This document shows positions 44,058-53,486 of a DNA stretch of 64,000 nucleotides, one piece after another. Each line of letters starts with the position of its first letter. Position 1 is the first letter of the stretch. The position numbers and the translations under genes are program-made. This DNA comes from JBJXGE01 sp046154185. Lineage in GTDB: Bacteria; Planctomycetota; UBA8108; UBA1146; JAJFFE01. The DNA lies in contig JBJXGE010000070.1 of assembly GCA_046154185.1 (NCBI GenBank), positions 1 to 64,000 of the forward strand. The letters run 5' to 3'. Under the pieces are notes generated by a model that did not search any database, was not told the origin of the DNA, and was given only the letters and a program-made list of their open reading frames with translations.

Positions 44058-46325
44058 CTAACGCGCGAGCTGAATATGATCCGCGAGCGCTGGCAGCGGT
44101 TGCGCGAGATCGAAGCAATACGAGCCGCTCGCCGCCGCGAACCCCGCGTGCGTGAACAAGCGCCGGGCCGGCGCGTTGCGTTCGGTCGCGACGAACGGAA
44201 ACTCGAGCACGCCGCCAGCGCCGACGGCGCCGGCGAGCAGCTCGCGCAACAACACGATCTCGACTTCGAGCCCCAACACGCGACAACTCACGACAAAGTT
44301 CACGACCGTCGTCCCTTCGCGCACGGCGAGCGCCGCGAGGCCGTAGTCGGCGAAGCGATCGCGCACTTCGAGCGCGATGACCGCTGCGTCGGGACGCGCG
44401 ATCAGCGCCGCGAGTTCGCTCGCACGCCAAGTGCGGCCGGTCGTGTTGAATTGACTCGTGCGCCGCAGCAGCTCGGCGAGGCGCTCGCACCGCGACGCGT
44501 CGATCTCGCGTCGCACCGCGCAGCTGACTCCAATGCTGCGTAAGAACGCCTGGCGATGCGGCGCCGCCGCGAGCGCCGCGTCGCGCTCGAGCCGCGCGCG
44601 CGTCGTGGTCGTGCGCGCGCGCGCCTCGGCGCTCGTGCTCATGGATTGGAGGCGCGGCGAACGCAGGAGTTGCTCCCGCACGGTCACGCCGGCGCGCGCT
44701 TCCACCACCCACACGTCGGGCAGCAACTGCCGCACTTCCTCGCGCTCGACGGGACTATCGTCGATGAACGCGAGCTGACGCAGCGGCAGATCCAAGCGCG
44801 CCGCCAAGGCCGCGAGTCGCGCGCCCTTCGGCTCCCAGCCGATGTCGAGGACGACGAAGTCATCAGGGCCTAAGCAAAGCCTGCGCTCCTGACCGCTGAC
44901 GCCGAACGCGACCGGCAGGAGTTCCGGCCGCCATTTGCGCCGCACAAGCGACTCCTCATTGCGGCTCAACACGCACAGGAGTACGCCGCGGCGCCGCAAG
45001 ATTCCGAGTGCTTCGTGGAGTCCGCCGAATTGCCCGTGCGTCAGAGCAACGGCCATCTCCTCGCGCTCAAAACTGAAATCTTCGGCGGCGATCTCGCCTG
45101 GCCACAACGTGTCATCGAGATCGACGACGACACAGCGAATGGCCTCGGTCCCCCGCCACAACTCATAGTGGTCGAGATACGCAGCGGCGAGCAGCGCGTG
45201 CGCCCGCGCCCAGGCGCCCGGTCGTTCGCGCGTGCCGTGGTGCGCAAAGGGCGCAGCGAGATCATCGAGCAACGAGCGCTTGCCATAGCTCGCGAAGAGT
45301 TCCTCTTCGTCGACGAACAACGCATTCGGCAGCGGCCGAATCGCCGCGCGCGCCGCGGCGTTGAGTCGCGCGAAGACTTCCGCCACGCCGAGGGAACTCC
45401 GAAAATCGAGCGCGCCGAGCGGCGATGTTTGCGGCGCCGCGATGCCTTGCACGAGTAAGAGCCGGCCGTCGAGTCGCGCCGCCGCGCGCGCCACCGACTC
45501 CGTCACGAGATCACAAGCACGCCGCAGCGTCTCGTCGAGCGAGTCGCCGCTCGGATCGATGATCTCGGCGAAGAGCGGCGCGAGCAATTGACGATGACCG
45601 AGTTGCAGCACGCACACGTCGGGCGCTGCACTTTCGATCAAATAGAGATCGTCTTGAAAGCCGGTTTCGATGCGCGCGTCGTAGCCGCGCTCGGCCGCGT
45701 GCGCGCGCAGCGCTGGCTTGATCGCCTGCGTGAAGCACCAACCGAGGAGGAGCACGGAGAGCGGACCGCGATTGGGCGCGACGTCGCCTCGTGTCCCGCG
45801 ATCCAACGTGCTCGTGACCGGCGCGAAGTCGTCTTCAATCGCGGCGACAGCGAGCGCTTGCCGGCCGTGCTCGCCATAGCGGTCGAGCAATTGGTCCTGG
45901 ATCGCGGACGCTTCGTCGCCGACGGACGGATCGACGAGCAATTCATCTTCGATGAGTTCACGCAACCAGCGCGTGACGCGGCTGAGAATCTCCTCGCCGC
46001 TGCGGGCATTGTCGGTCGCCCACGCCGGCACGAGTCGTTGCGCGACCGCCGCAATCAGCACTGCCCGCAGACTCGCCGGCTGCGCGAAGCGCTCGAGCAA
46101 TCGCATCGCGACGCGATCGACGATCCGGCGCCGACCGAAGACGCCGTGGCTCACGAAACTCCACGACGGCACAACGTCGACCCGCACCAAAAACCGGCTC
46201 CACTGGAAGCACGCATCACCCGGCGCGGCGGACGCCGCTTCGCAGTCCGCGCAAACGGCCAAATCTCGCGCGGCTTGCTTGAGTTCCGCTGGAGGAGATG
46301 TCGAACGACAGAAGTGGCAGTGCAT
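44058..46325 (-). CDS. FkbH-like HAD/GNAT protein with N-terminal zinc ribbon
   Basis: The protein has 755 residues. The N-terminus has a zinc-ribbon-like pair, CHFC and CADC. An SGNH-like middle region (about 170-385) precedes a HAD domain with the nucleophile motif VVVDLDDTLWPGEIAAED near residue 400, then VLSRNEE and FIDDSPVEREEVRQLLPDV. A GNAT-like C-terminus has LLRRTSQFNTTGRTW. In polyketide pathways FkbH proteins move a glyceryl unit from 1,3-bisphosphoglycerate to a carrier protein. No carrier protein or polyketide synthase gene lies nearby, so this is an orphan member with unknown acceptor. Confidence 0.88.
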   Translation of the reverse strand: MHCHFCRSTSPPAELKQAARDLAVCADCEAASAAPGDACFQWSRFLVRVDVVPSWSFVSHGVFGRRRIVDRVAMRLLERFAQPASLRAVLIAAVAQRLVPAWATDNARSGEEILSRVTRWLRELIEDELLVDPSVGDEASAIQDQLLDRYGEHGRQALAVAAIEDDFAPVTSTLDRGTRGDVAPNRGPLSVLLLGWCFTQAIKPALRAHAAERGYDARIETGFQDDLYLIESAAPDVCVLQLGHRQLLAPLFAEIIDPSGDSLDETLRRACDLVTESVARAAARLDGRLLLVQGIAAPQTSPLGALDFRSSLGVAEVFARLNAAARAAIRPLPNALFVDEEELFASYGKRSLLDDLAAPFAHHGTRERPGAWARAHALLAAAYLDHYELWRGTEAIRCVVVDLDDTLWPGEIAAEDFSFEREEMAVALTHGQFGGLHEALGILRRRGVLLCVLSRNEESLVRRKWRPELLPVAFGVSGQERRLCLGPDDFVVLDIGWEPKGARLAALAARLDLPLRQLAFIDDSPVEREEVRQLLPDVWVVEARAGVTVREQLLRSPRLQSMSTSAEARARTTTTRARLERDAALAAAPHRQAFLRSIGVSCAVRREIDASRCERLAELLRRTSQFNTTGRTWRASELAALIARPDAAVIALEVRDRFADYGLAALAVREGTTVVNFVVSCRVLGLEVEIVLLRELLAGAVGAGGVLEFPFVATERNAPARRLFTHAGFAAASGSYCFDLAQPLPALADHIQLAR

Positions 46326-46450
46326 GGCGGGATCATAGCGGAAACTTGCGGCGAAGCGCTCGCACTTGTCGTTACGCGAGGTCGGTCGCGCTAGCTTCGC
46401 GCGCCGGCCCAGCGCAGAATGTCACGGCCGGCTGACGGCGGAAAGAATCG

Positions 46451-46966
46451 ATGTCGAGCACCGAACTTCGTGAATCGCCGATCGTGCTTTTTGACGGGGA
46501 TTGCCGACTGTGCAACGCCTCCGTGCGCTGGATCATCGAGCGCGATCCACACGGAGTGTTTCGCTTTGCGTCGCTTCAATCGCAAGCGGCACGCGCGGCG
46601 ATAGCAGAAGTCTCGCCCGCTGGATGTGAGCCGTCGCTCACATCGACGACGCCTCCGGACAGTGTCGTGCTGATCGATGCCGCGCGGATCTTCACGCGCT
46701 CGAACGCGGCGCTTCGCATCGCCAAGCGACTCGGGTTTCCATGGTCGATGGCTGCGGCCGCGAGGATTCTGCCGCGCGGCGCGCGCGATCTCCTCTACGA
46801 CTTGGTCGCACGCAATCGCTATCGCTGGTTCGGCAAGCAAGCGTCCTGCAGCGTGCTGACACCGAGTCTACGAGCCCGTTTTCTCGACGCGGAGGAGGAT
46901 GCCGAGCTCGAAGAAAACAGGAAGAGATTCCGACCCGGAGTGGGTGCCGGGCCGGAACCTGGTTAA
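46451..46966 (+). CDS. DCC-family thiol-disulfide oxidoreductase (DUF393)
   Basis: The protein has 171 residues with a GGAAAG site upstream. The defining motif is present near the N-terminus: IVLFDGDCRLCNASVRWI, which gives the DxxCxxC (DCC) signature of this thioredoxin-like family. DSVVLID and RNRYRWFGK blocks follow. It probably acts on cysteine pairs in the cytosol; the partner is unknown. It is convergent with the sigma-fusion gene. Confidence 0.92.
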   Translation: MSSTELRESPIVLFDGDCRLCNASVRWIIERDPHGVFRFASLQSQAARAAIAEVSPAGCEPSLTSTTPPDSVVLIDAARIFTRSNAALRIAKRLGFPWSMAAAARILPRGARDLLYDLVARNRYRWFGKQASCSVLTPSLRARFLDAEEDAELEENRKRFRPGVGAGPEPG

Positions 46967-46987
46967 GAAGAGGCACGTGGATGTGCG

Positions 46988-48916
46988 TTAACCTTCAGTC
47001 GCGGGACTTCGCGTCACGCGCGGGATGAAGAACGCCGGATCGTTGCGGACAGTCGCGCGCATCGCGTCGGGGAGATCGGCGAGCGCGGCGATTGCGCCGA
47101 GCAGCGTGACGGTCGCGTGACCAGCGACCACGCCCTGGTCAAAACTATAGTTGCGCACGCGGCCGACTTCGGCCGGCTCGAGTGCCGGCGCAACATCTTC
47201 CAACCAACCATCGAGTGCGACGGTGAGCGCCGTCAGTTGTTCGGGCGTGAGTTGATAGCGACCCGTCAAGACGCCCGCAAGTTTTCCGCGAATCTCCTCG
47301 TTCGATTCGCCGGTCACGATCGGACTCGAGTGAATCAGCATGAGGGTCGGGCAAAACATGTCGAGATTCGCGAGGTGGAGAGTACGCGGGTTGGCGACCA
47401 CTTCGCGCTGCTCCGCCGAGAGCGCATCATAGACCTGATCGACGAACTCGCCCTTGAGCGTGTACTCGTCGAGGAGCTTCTGCGCCCGCAACGTGTCGTC
47501 GCGATAAGTCGCGATCGCGAGTTGGTAGTGGCGATCGTAGCTTTCACCGCAGCGCGTGACGCGTTCGATCTGGGCGGCCGTCATCGGCAGGCCCGCGCGA
47601 TCGAGCACTGCCGCGAGCAAGTTCGCGTGGCTGATCGGATGCGTCAGCTCGCCGTTGTACTCGGACGCCGTCGGAAACTTGCCGACCACGCGAAATTCGT
47701 ATTTGCGCACCCGCTCGACATTTTCTTGCAGTCGCAGTTCCAGTTCGCGCGGCGGCGAGTCTCCTCGCGCGTGCAGCTCGGAGAGTTCCAAGATGTCCTC
47801 GCCGACAATCGACGCGGCTTCCGCGAGTTCGCGCCAATTTGCTTTGAGCACCGGCTCCATTTGCCCGCACTCACCGAATGTGAACGTCGGTCCGGCGCCG
47901 TGCAACGAGTCGTTCAGACTCTTCAGTTGCATGGCCAAGGCTTCCACCTGGGCGTGCAGTTTCGCGTTCTCCGCTTCGAGCCGCGCCTGCGCCACGTGCG
48001 CGAGTTCGGCCGCGCCGGGTGAGACCGGGGTCGACTTCAGGCTCGGGTCAGTTGCCGCGCTCGAGTCGACGCCGCTATTCTGAATCGCCAGCGCCGCCGA
48101 CTCCGCGAGCAGCGCGCTCGCACGCGCCGCTTCCGTCGCGCGCCAACGGCCACCAACCCACGCTCCGGCCGTGAGACCGAGGACCGCACCGACCGCCGTC
48201 ATCGCCACCAGAGATTTTTTCGCCGACATGATGATTCCTCCGCTCACGAGCGATTCGCTCGCCACGGCGGCCGATCCCGCGGCAGCGCCGAGTTTTCCAA
48301 AACTGACGGACTTCCAACCGGCCAGCGCCTGCTCCCAACCGCCCGGCGGCAACTCAATCGGACAAATTGCCAAGCTCCCTGGCAGCGTCGCTTCCGCCAG
48401 CCGCAACCGGCCGCGCAATCGCTCGAGCCCGCGCCCAACGTGCGAACTCAGTGTCTTGACCGGAATCTTCAACATCTCGGCGGCACGCACATGCGTGAAG
48501 CCCGACATGTAGGTGAGCACGATCGCGATGCGCTCGGTCGCCGGCAGCTCGTCGACCGCGCGCCACAGTTCGTGCTGCGATTCGTGACGCAGCATCTTCT
48601 CGTCGGGCTGCGGCGCGCGTCGATCGACCATCTCCCACTCGCTCTCGAAGTTGTCCGCTCGTCGCGGTAGCAGCGACGGTCGCTTCTTTCTCCGGCTGTT
48701 GCGCGCCTCGTTGAGCACAACCACGCTGAACCACGGCCACGGATCTGCCGGTTCGACCGGAATGCACTCGGGCTTTGAAGCCGCGACGAGAAACGCCTGC
48801 TGCACGACGTCGTACGCCTCGTGTGCATCGCGGCCGTAGCAGTACGCCAGCCGCCACGCGGGTTTCGCGCACAGTTCAAAACAGCGCTCCAAGCGCGCAT
48901 CCGCCACGTGGGTCAT
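46988..48916 (-). CDS. ECF sigma factor fused to a membrane-anchored extracytoplasmic domain
   Basis: The protein has 642 residues. Residues 1-75 are sigma region 2 (YGRDAHEAYDVVQQAFLVAA), and about 115-175 region 4 (ELPATERIAIVLTYMSGFTHVRAAEMLKIPVKTLSSHV). A linker leads to Met230, a membrane helix (about 234-255, VAMTAVGAVLGLTAGAWVGG), a coiled coil (about 285-330) and an extracytoplasmic domain to the end. The sigma and sensor parts therefore share one chain. A canonical Shine-Dalgarno (GGAGG) sits 7 nt before the in-frame ATG of Met230. That ATG could also yield a separate 413-residue membrane protein from the same frame. Confidence 0.87.
   Translation of the reverse strand: MTHVADARLERCFELCAKPAWRLAYCYGRDAHEAYDVVQQAFLVAASKPECIPVEPADPWPWFSVVVLNEARNSRRKKRPSLLPRRADNFESEWEMVDRRAPQPDEKMLRHESQHELWRAVDELPATERIAIVLTYMSGFTHVRAAEMLKIPVKTLSSHVGRGLERLRGRLRLAEATLPGSLAICPIELPPGGWEQALAGWKSVSFGKLGAAAGSAAVASESLVSGGIIMSAKKSLVAMTAVGAVLGLTAGAWVGGRWRATEAARASALLAESAALAIQNSGVDSSAATDPSLKSTPVSPGAAELAHVAQARLEAENAKLHAQVEALAMQLKSLNDSLHGAGPTFTFGECGQMEPVLKANWRELAEAASIVGEDILELSELHARGDSPPRELELRLQENVERVRKYEFRVVGKFPTASEYNGELTHPISHANLLAAVLDRAGLPMTAAQIERVTRCGESYDRHYQLAIATYRDDTLRAQKLLDEYTLKGEFVDQVYDALSAEQREVVANPRTLHLANLDMFCPTLMLIHSSPIVTGESNEEIRGKLAGVLTGRYQLTPEQLTALTVALDGWLEDVAPALEPAEVGRVRNYSFDQGVVAGHATVTLLGAIAALADLPDAMRATVRNDPAFFIPRVTRSPATEG
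48227..48241 (-). promoter_or_regulatory. Strong in-frame internal ribosome binding site in the sigma fusion
   Basis: On the minus strand GGAGG (48237-48241) lies 7 nt upstream of an ATG (48229-48227) in the frame of the sigma fusion. The downstream peptide begins MSAKKSLVAMTAVGAVLG, a typical membrane-protein start. The gene may have been two overlapping genes that fused in frame, and both a long and a short product may still be made. Confidence 0.7.
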
Positions 48917-49188
48917 GTTCGGTACTCAGTTCCGCTCGCGGGTTTCGACGTGGGTGCTCCCACGTCGTGCACAGTAATACTCGTGTCGAGACCCGCGTTT
49001 GCCTGCAAGATTTTCGCGAAGTTCGTAAGGTGGCCGTCACCCGGTGCGGTGAGGCCTCAGCGCGACGCGATGACGTCGGTCGCCGCGTTGATCGTCGCTC
49101 GGACTGGATGTGAATAGTCTTGTGTGCGGTAATCCGGCGCATTCGTGGTTCGAGCGGTGCGGTGCGCGGTTTCGGCGTGGAGGCTGAA

Positions 49189-50238
49189 GTGGTCCGATTT
49201 GCGATCCAACCTCCGACGGCGGCGCGCGCTTGTCGCGTGTTGATCGGTCGCGGCGAGCGCTTCGCCATCGACGATCTCGTTTACAAGACGGGACCGTACG
49301 ACTCGATCCACGTCGTCTTCGACGAGAAACTCGCTCGTCACGCCGAGGAGTTGCGGGCGCGCCTCGCCGACGCGGATCTCATCTCCCAGCCCGGCGGCGA
49401 AACGCAGAAGACGCTCGCTGTCGTGGAGCAGTTGGCGCTTCGCCTCATCGCCGCACGCGCTTCGCGCCAGTCCCTTCTCATCGTGCTCGGTGGCGGGAGT
49501 CTCTGCGATTTGGGGGCGTTCGTCGCTGCGACGATCCTGCGCGGCATCGAGTGTGTGCTCGTGCCATCGACCCTGCTTGCGATGATCGACGCAGCGATCG
49601 GCGGCAAAAATGGTGTCGACCTCGCAGGGCAAAAGAACGCGATCGGCACGATCCGCCAACCGACCGCAGTCGTCGTCGATCCCGAGTTGCTGGCGGGATT
49701 ACCGGAAGACCGCTTTCGCGAGGGACTCGTCGAAGCGATCAAGATCGCCGCGATTCGCGACGCAAAACTATTTGCCGAACTGGAACAGAAGCTCGATGCG
49801 ATCTTGCAGCGCGACACGAGCGCGGTTGACCGCCTGATCGAACGTGCGATTCGACTCAAAGGTGAAGTGGTCACGGCCGACGAACGCGACAGCGGTCAGC
49901 GGCTGCTTCTCAACTTCGGACATACCGTCGGCCATGCCATCGAATCGTGGAGCGGGTTTCAGGTGTCGCATGGCGCGGCGGTCGCCCGCGGCATGGCGAT
50001 CGAGTTGCGCTTGGCGCGCGCAAGCTGCGCGGCTCGCATCGAGGCGTTGCTCGCGCGCTTGGAGATTACCGCGACGGCGATTCCCAACGACTTGCCTGCT
50101 ACTGCGCTCTGGGATGCGATGCTCAAAGACAAGAAGCGCGCGGCCGGCCGCGTGCGCATCGCGGCGCCCGACGAAATCGGTTGCGGTCGCGTCATCGATA
50201 TCACGCGCGCTGACCTCGAGCGAGCGCTCGCGCCATGA
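49189..50238 (+). CDS. aroB: 3-dehydroquinate synthase
   Basis: The protein has 349 residues. GTG at 49189 was chosen for its GGAGG 5 nt upstream; the longer frame begins at 49120. It closes DAHP to 3-dehydroquinate, step 2 of the shikimate pathway, using NAD and a divalent metal. Seen: VLGGGSLCDLGAFVAATILRG, VPSTLLAMIDAAIGGKNGVD and LLNFGHTVGHAIE with the metal-binding histidines. The stop overlaps the aroA-aroK start (ATGA), so the pathway genes are coupled. The 272-bp gap before it, divergent from the sigma fusion, shows no other feature. Confidence 0.95.
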   Translation: MVRFAIQPPTAARACRVLIGRGERFAIDDLVYKTGPYDSIHVVFDEKLARHAEELRARLADADLISQPGGETQKTLAVVEQLALRLIAARASRQSLLIVLGGGSLCDLGAFVAATILRGIECVLVPSTLLAMIDAAIGGKNGVDLAGQKNAIGTIRQPTAVVVDPELLAGLPEDRFREGLVEAIKIAAIRDAKLFAELEQKLDAILQRDTSAVDRLIERAIRLKGEVVTADERDSGQRLLLNFGHTVGHAIESWSGFQVSHGAAVARGMAIELRLARASCAARIEALLARLEITATAIPNDLPATALWDAMLKDKKRAAGRVRIAAPDEIGCGRVIDITRADLERALAP

Positions 50239-52016
50239 GTCGCGACGCGCTTCGCATCGAGCCGCTCGAGTTACCATTCGATTTTGCGCCGCACTTGCCG
50301 GGCTCGAAGTCGTGCGCGAATCGCGCGCTCGTGCTCTCTGCGCTCGCGAACGGTGCAACTACAATCGCGCGCATTCCTGACGCCGATGACGTGCGACTCC
50401 TGCTGCGGGGGCTATCGGCGCTCGGCTTCGACGTCGCCATGCCTGGCCCGACGACGGATGGCAGGTGCGTGGTGGTGCAGGGCGGCTTGCCGCGGCAAAG
50501 CGGCGCTGCCGCCATCGATTGCGGCGCCGGCGGAACGACGCTGCGATTCCTCTTGCCGCTCGCCGCGTGCGTCCGCGGCGATTGGACGTTTGACGGCGAT
50601 GCGCGCCTCCGCGAACGGCCGATCGCCGAACTCGTGACCGCGCTGCGCGCGCTCGGCGCGGAGATCGATGCGACGCGCGACGGCTTGCCACTTCGCATCC
50701 GTGGCGGCGCGATGCGCGGCGGCAGCGTGCGACTTGACGCGTCGAAGAGTTCGCAGTTCTTGTCGGGGTTGATGCTCGTCGCGCCGGCGCTGGCAGGCGG
50801 GCTCGATGTACATATCGATGGGCGCTTGGCGTCGGCCTCGTACGTCGAGCTCACGCGCGCGATGCTCGGCGATTTCGGTATCACCGTCGCGGCGAGCGCC
50901 GAGCGAGTCACGATCGCGGAGACTCAGCTCGCGAGTCCCGGTCGCTATGAGATCGAAGCGGACTGGAGCGCGGCCGGGGCGTGGTTGGTACTGGAGCGAC
51001 TCGCGAAGGGTCGCGCTCGCATGGCGGAACTCAAGCCGGATTCGCGGCAACCCGATCGGCGACTCACCGACGCCCTGCACGAAAACGTCGGTTGGAACTG
51101 CGCGGAGGATCGCCGCATCGATGTCTCGTCGCTCCCCGACCAACTCATGAATCTCGCGATTTATGCCGCGCATTGCCACGGCACGACGCGCTTCACCGGC
51201 GTCGAAAATCTCCGCTTGAAGGAGTCGGATCGACTCGAGGTTTTCGCGCGCGGCTGCGCGGCGGTCGGCATCGACGCCGTCGTCGAGCGCGACGCGCTCG
51301 TTGTCACCGGACCAGCGAAGTTGCGGCCGGCGCGCATCGCCACCGCGCGTGATCACCGCATGGCGATGGCGTTCGCGATCGTCGGTGCGCTCTCCCCCGG
51401 CATCGAAATCGAGGATCCCGATTGCGTCGCCAAGAGTTATCCGGGATTCTTCGCGGATCTCGAGCGCGCGCGGCACTCCGCGCGCGCGATCGCGCTCATC
51501 GGCGTGCGACTCGCCGGCAAGACCACGCTCGGCGCCGCGCTTGCCGCGCGGCTCGGGCTGCGCTCGGTCGACACGGACGCTGTCTTCGTCGAACGCCACG
51601 GCGCGATCGCTGCGTTCGTCGAGCGCCACGGCTGGCCGCGCTTCCGTGGGCTCGAAGAGGCGATCGTCGCGGAGTCGCTCGTCCCGCAAGCGGTCGTCGC
51701 GCTCGGCGGCGGCGCGGTGGAGTCCGCCGCGACGCGTACACGACTGCGTTCGGATGCAATCTGCGTGTGGGTGCGAGAGGATCTGGCGATTCTCCGTGCA
51801 CGCGCCGGACAGGATGCGCGTCCGAGCCTGACGAGTCGCGGCGCGGTCGACGAACTCGAGGAAGTGCTAGCGCGGCGCGCGCCGTACTTTCGTGAGCTCG
51901 CCGACATCGAGCTGGCGCCGAGTCGTGCGCTCGCCGAGCGAGTCGACGAGTGTGTGGGCGCCTTGCGAGCGCTGTGCTCGTGGCAACAAACAAGTGCGAG
52001 GCGAAATGGCGAGTAA
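50235..52016 (+). CDS. aroA-aroK: Fused EPSP synthase and shikimate kinase
   Basis: The protein has 593 residues. Residues 1-415 are EPSP synthase (shikimate 3-phosphate plus PEP to EPSP): LPGSKSCANRALVLSALANG, DCGAGGTTLRFLLPLAA, DASKSSQFLSGLMLVAPAL, NLRLKESDRLEVF and DHRMAMAFAIVG. Residues about 418-593 are shikimate kinase, with P-loop IGVRLAGKTTLG, VDTD in the shikimate site and ALGGGAVE. Both steps are therefore on one chain. Where E. coli EPSP synthase has GTAMRP, this protein has GTTLRF, so the position of Pro101 is Phe. It starts inside the aroB stop and overlaps aroC by 11 bp. Confidence 0.94.
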   Translation: MSRDALRIEPLELPFDFAPHLPGSKSCANRALVLSALANGATTIARIPDADDVRLLLRGLSALGFDVAMPGPTTDGRCVVVQGGLPRQSGAAAIDCGAGGTTLRFLLPLAACVRGDWTFDGDARLRERPIAELVTALRALGAEIDATRDGLPLRIRGGAMRGGSVRLDASKSSQFLSGLMLVAPALAGGLDVHIDGRLASASYVELTRAMLGDFGITVAASAERVTIAETQLASPGRYEIEADWSAAGAWLVLERLAKGRARMAELKPDSRQPDRRLTDALHENVGWNCAEDRRIDVSSLPDQLMNLAIYAAHCHGTTRFTGVENLRLKESDRLEVFARGCAAVGIDAVVERDALVVTGPAKLRPARIATARDHRMAMAFAIVGALSPGIEIEDPDCVAKSYPGFFADLERARHSARAIALIGVRLAGKTTLGAALAARLGLRSVDTDAVFVERHGAIAAFVERHGWPRFRGLEEAIVAESLVPQAVVALGGGAVESAATRTRLRSDAICVWVREDLAILRARAGQDARPSLTSRGAVDELEEVLARRAPYFRELADIELAPSRALAERVDECVGALRALCSWQQTSARRNGE

Positions 52017-53007
52017 CAGCTTCGGCGAGATTCTGCGGATCACGAGTTTCGGCGAATCACACGGCGCCGCACTCGGCGTCGTCATCGATGGGTGCCCCGC
52101 GGGTATCGCGCTCGCCGAGTCCGACTTTCTGCCGGAGCTGGCGCGGCGGCGACCGGGACAAAGCCAAGTGACGACCGCGCGCAAAGAAGAGGATCGCCCG
52201 CAGCTCATCGCCGGAGTCTTCGAAGGTCGCACGACCGGCATGCCGATCGCGGTCATCGTCGAGAACCACGGCCAACGTTCGGCCGACTACGAGCCGCTCC
52301 GAAACCAAGTCCGGCCCGGTCATGCGGACGAAACCTATGCGCGCAAGTACGGGCATCGTGACCATCGCGGGGGCGGCCGCTCGTCAGGACGCGAAACCGT
52401 GACACGCGTGATCGCGGGCGTGGTGGCGCGCAAGATTCTGCCGCCACCGGTCGAGATCATCGCGCACACGACGCGCATCGGTCCGCACGAAGCGCGTGTA
52501 TTTCGCCCCGAGACGATCGAGCAAAACGCCGTTCGTTGCGCCGATCCCGAGATCGCGCAACAGATGGAAGCCTACGTGCTCGCGCTCAAAGCGCGCTTCG
52601 ACTCGACGGGCGGCATTGTCGAAGTGCGCGTGCGCCACACGCCGCCAAACCTCGGCGACCCGGTGTTCGCGAAACTCAAGGCCCGACTCGCCGACGCGCT
52701 GCTATCGATCGGCGCCGTCAAAGGTTTCTCATACGGCGCCGGTTTTCGCGTCGGCGCGATGCTCGGTTCCGCCTACATCGCCGACCGCGCGAACTTCGGC
52801 GGCCTCCTCGGCGGCATCTCCACCGGCGAAGACCTCGTCCTCGAAGTCGCGATCAAACCCACGAGCTCGGTCGGCGACGTCGCCCGCGCCGGCCGCCACG
52901 ACCCTTGTGTCGTGCCGCGCGTCATCCCAGTCATCGAAGCGATGGTCGCGATCGTGCTCGCAGATTGTTGGCTGTTGCAGCGGGCGTCCGAGACGACTAC
53001 GAGTTGA
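52006..53007 (+). CDS. aroC: Chorismate synthase
   Basis: The protein has 333 residues, slightly short of the usual 350-390. The ATG at 52006 lies inside the aroA-aroK stop region. It makes chorismate from EPSP using reduced FMN. Signature blocks are intact: SFGESHGAALGVVIDGCPAG, RPGHADETYARKYGHRDHRGGGRSSGRETVTRV and GGLLGGISTGEDLVLEVAIKPTSS. With the upstream genes it completes steps 2 and 5-7 of the shikimate pathway in one coupled cluster. A decayed copy of its start lies at 41776-41912. Confidence 0.96.
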   Translation: MASNSFGEILRITSFGESHGAALGVVIDGCPAGIALAESDFLPELARRRPGQSQVTTARKEEDRPQLIAGVFEGRTTGMPIAVIVENHGQRSADYEPLRNQVRPGHADETYARKYGHRDHRGGGRSSGRETVTRVIAGVVARKILPPPVEIIAHTTRIGPHEARVFRPETIEQNAVRCADPEIAQQMEAYVLALKARFDSTGGIVEVRVRHTPPNLGDPVFAKLKARLADALLSIGAVKGFSYGAGFRVGAMLGSAYIADRANFGGLLGGISTGEDLVLEVAIKPTSSVGDVARAGRHDPCVVPRVIPVIEAMVAIVLADCWLLQRASETTTS

Positions 53008-53017
53008 AGGTGGTCAA

Positions 53018-53473
53018 GTGACGCGAAGAGCGATTTTGGCCGGCTCGTTCGGAATCGCCTTGTGCATTCTGCTTCCCGCCGGTTGTTGGGTCTGGCTTAC
53101 TCGCTCGTATGATCTCGAGACCGCGAGTAGTTTCGTCGAAAAATCCGTGCTTTCGAGATTCACGCCAGGAACGAATCGACTTGACCCGGTTCACTTCAAA
53201 AATCCCGGCGTGTGCGAACGCCTCGACGGCCTCATCCAGGAGCTGCTCCAGCCGGAGACGAAGAACGCATCGGTTCATGTCATGATGATGGCCTTCACCT
53301 CGGAACTCGGAACGCTGGATGTTGTTCTCTGGAGTCCTTCGTTCGTTTCTGGGCCAGGACGATTTCTTCCCTATGTCAGAGTTCGCCGCGGGTTCAGTTC
53401 GTGGCAAGTGGTCGATTGTGGATCTGCAACACAAGGACAACAAAAGATCGACACTTTGCCCATTCAAAGATAG
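53018..53473 (+). CDS. Hypothetical membrane or secreted protein
   Basis: The protein has 151 residues from a GTG at 53018, with an AAGG-type site 6 nt upstream. It begins 10 bp after aroC and may be part of that operon. An N-terminal hydrophobic segment (about residues 6-26, AILAGSFGIALCILLPAGCWVWL) looks like a membrane anchor or weak signal. The rest is soluble with no recognised motif. Codon use is less biased than in the aro genes, so function and start are uncertain. Confidence 0.6.
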   Translation: MTRRAILAGSFGIALCILLPAGCWVWLTRSYDLETASSFVEKSVLSRFTPGTNRLDPVHFKNPGVCERLDGLIQELLQPETKNASVHVMMMAFTSELGTLDVVLWSPSFVSGPGRFLPYVRVRRGFSSWQVVDCGSATQGQQKIDTLPIQR

Positions 53474-53486
53474 TCAGCGCGCGCGC

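Noticed and set aside
44058..46325. Polyketide biosynthesis cluster
   Set aside because: Only the FkbH-like gene is present; no carrier protein, ketosynthase or acyltransferase gene is nearby.
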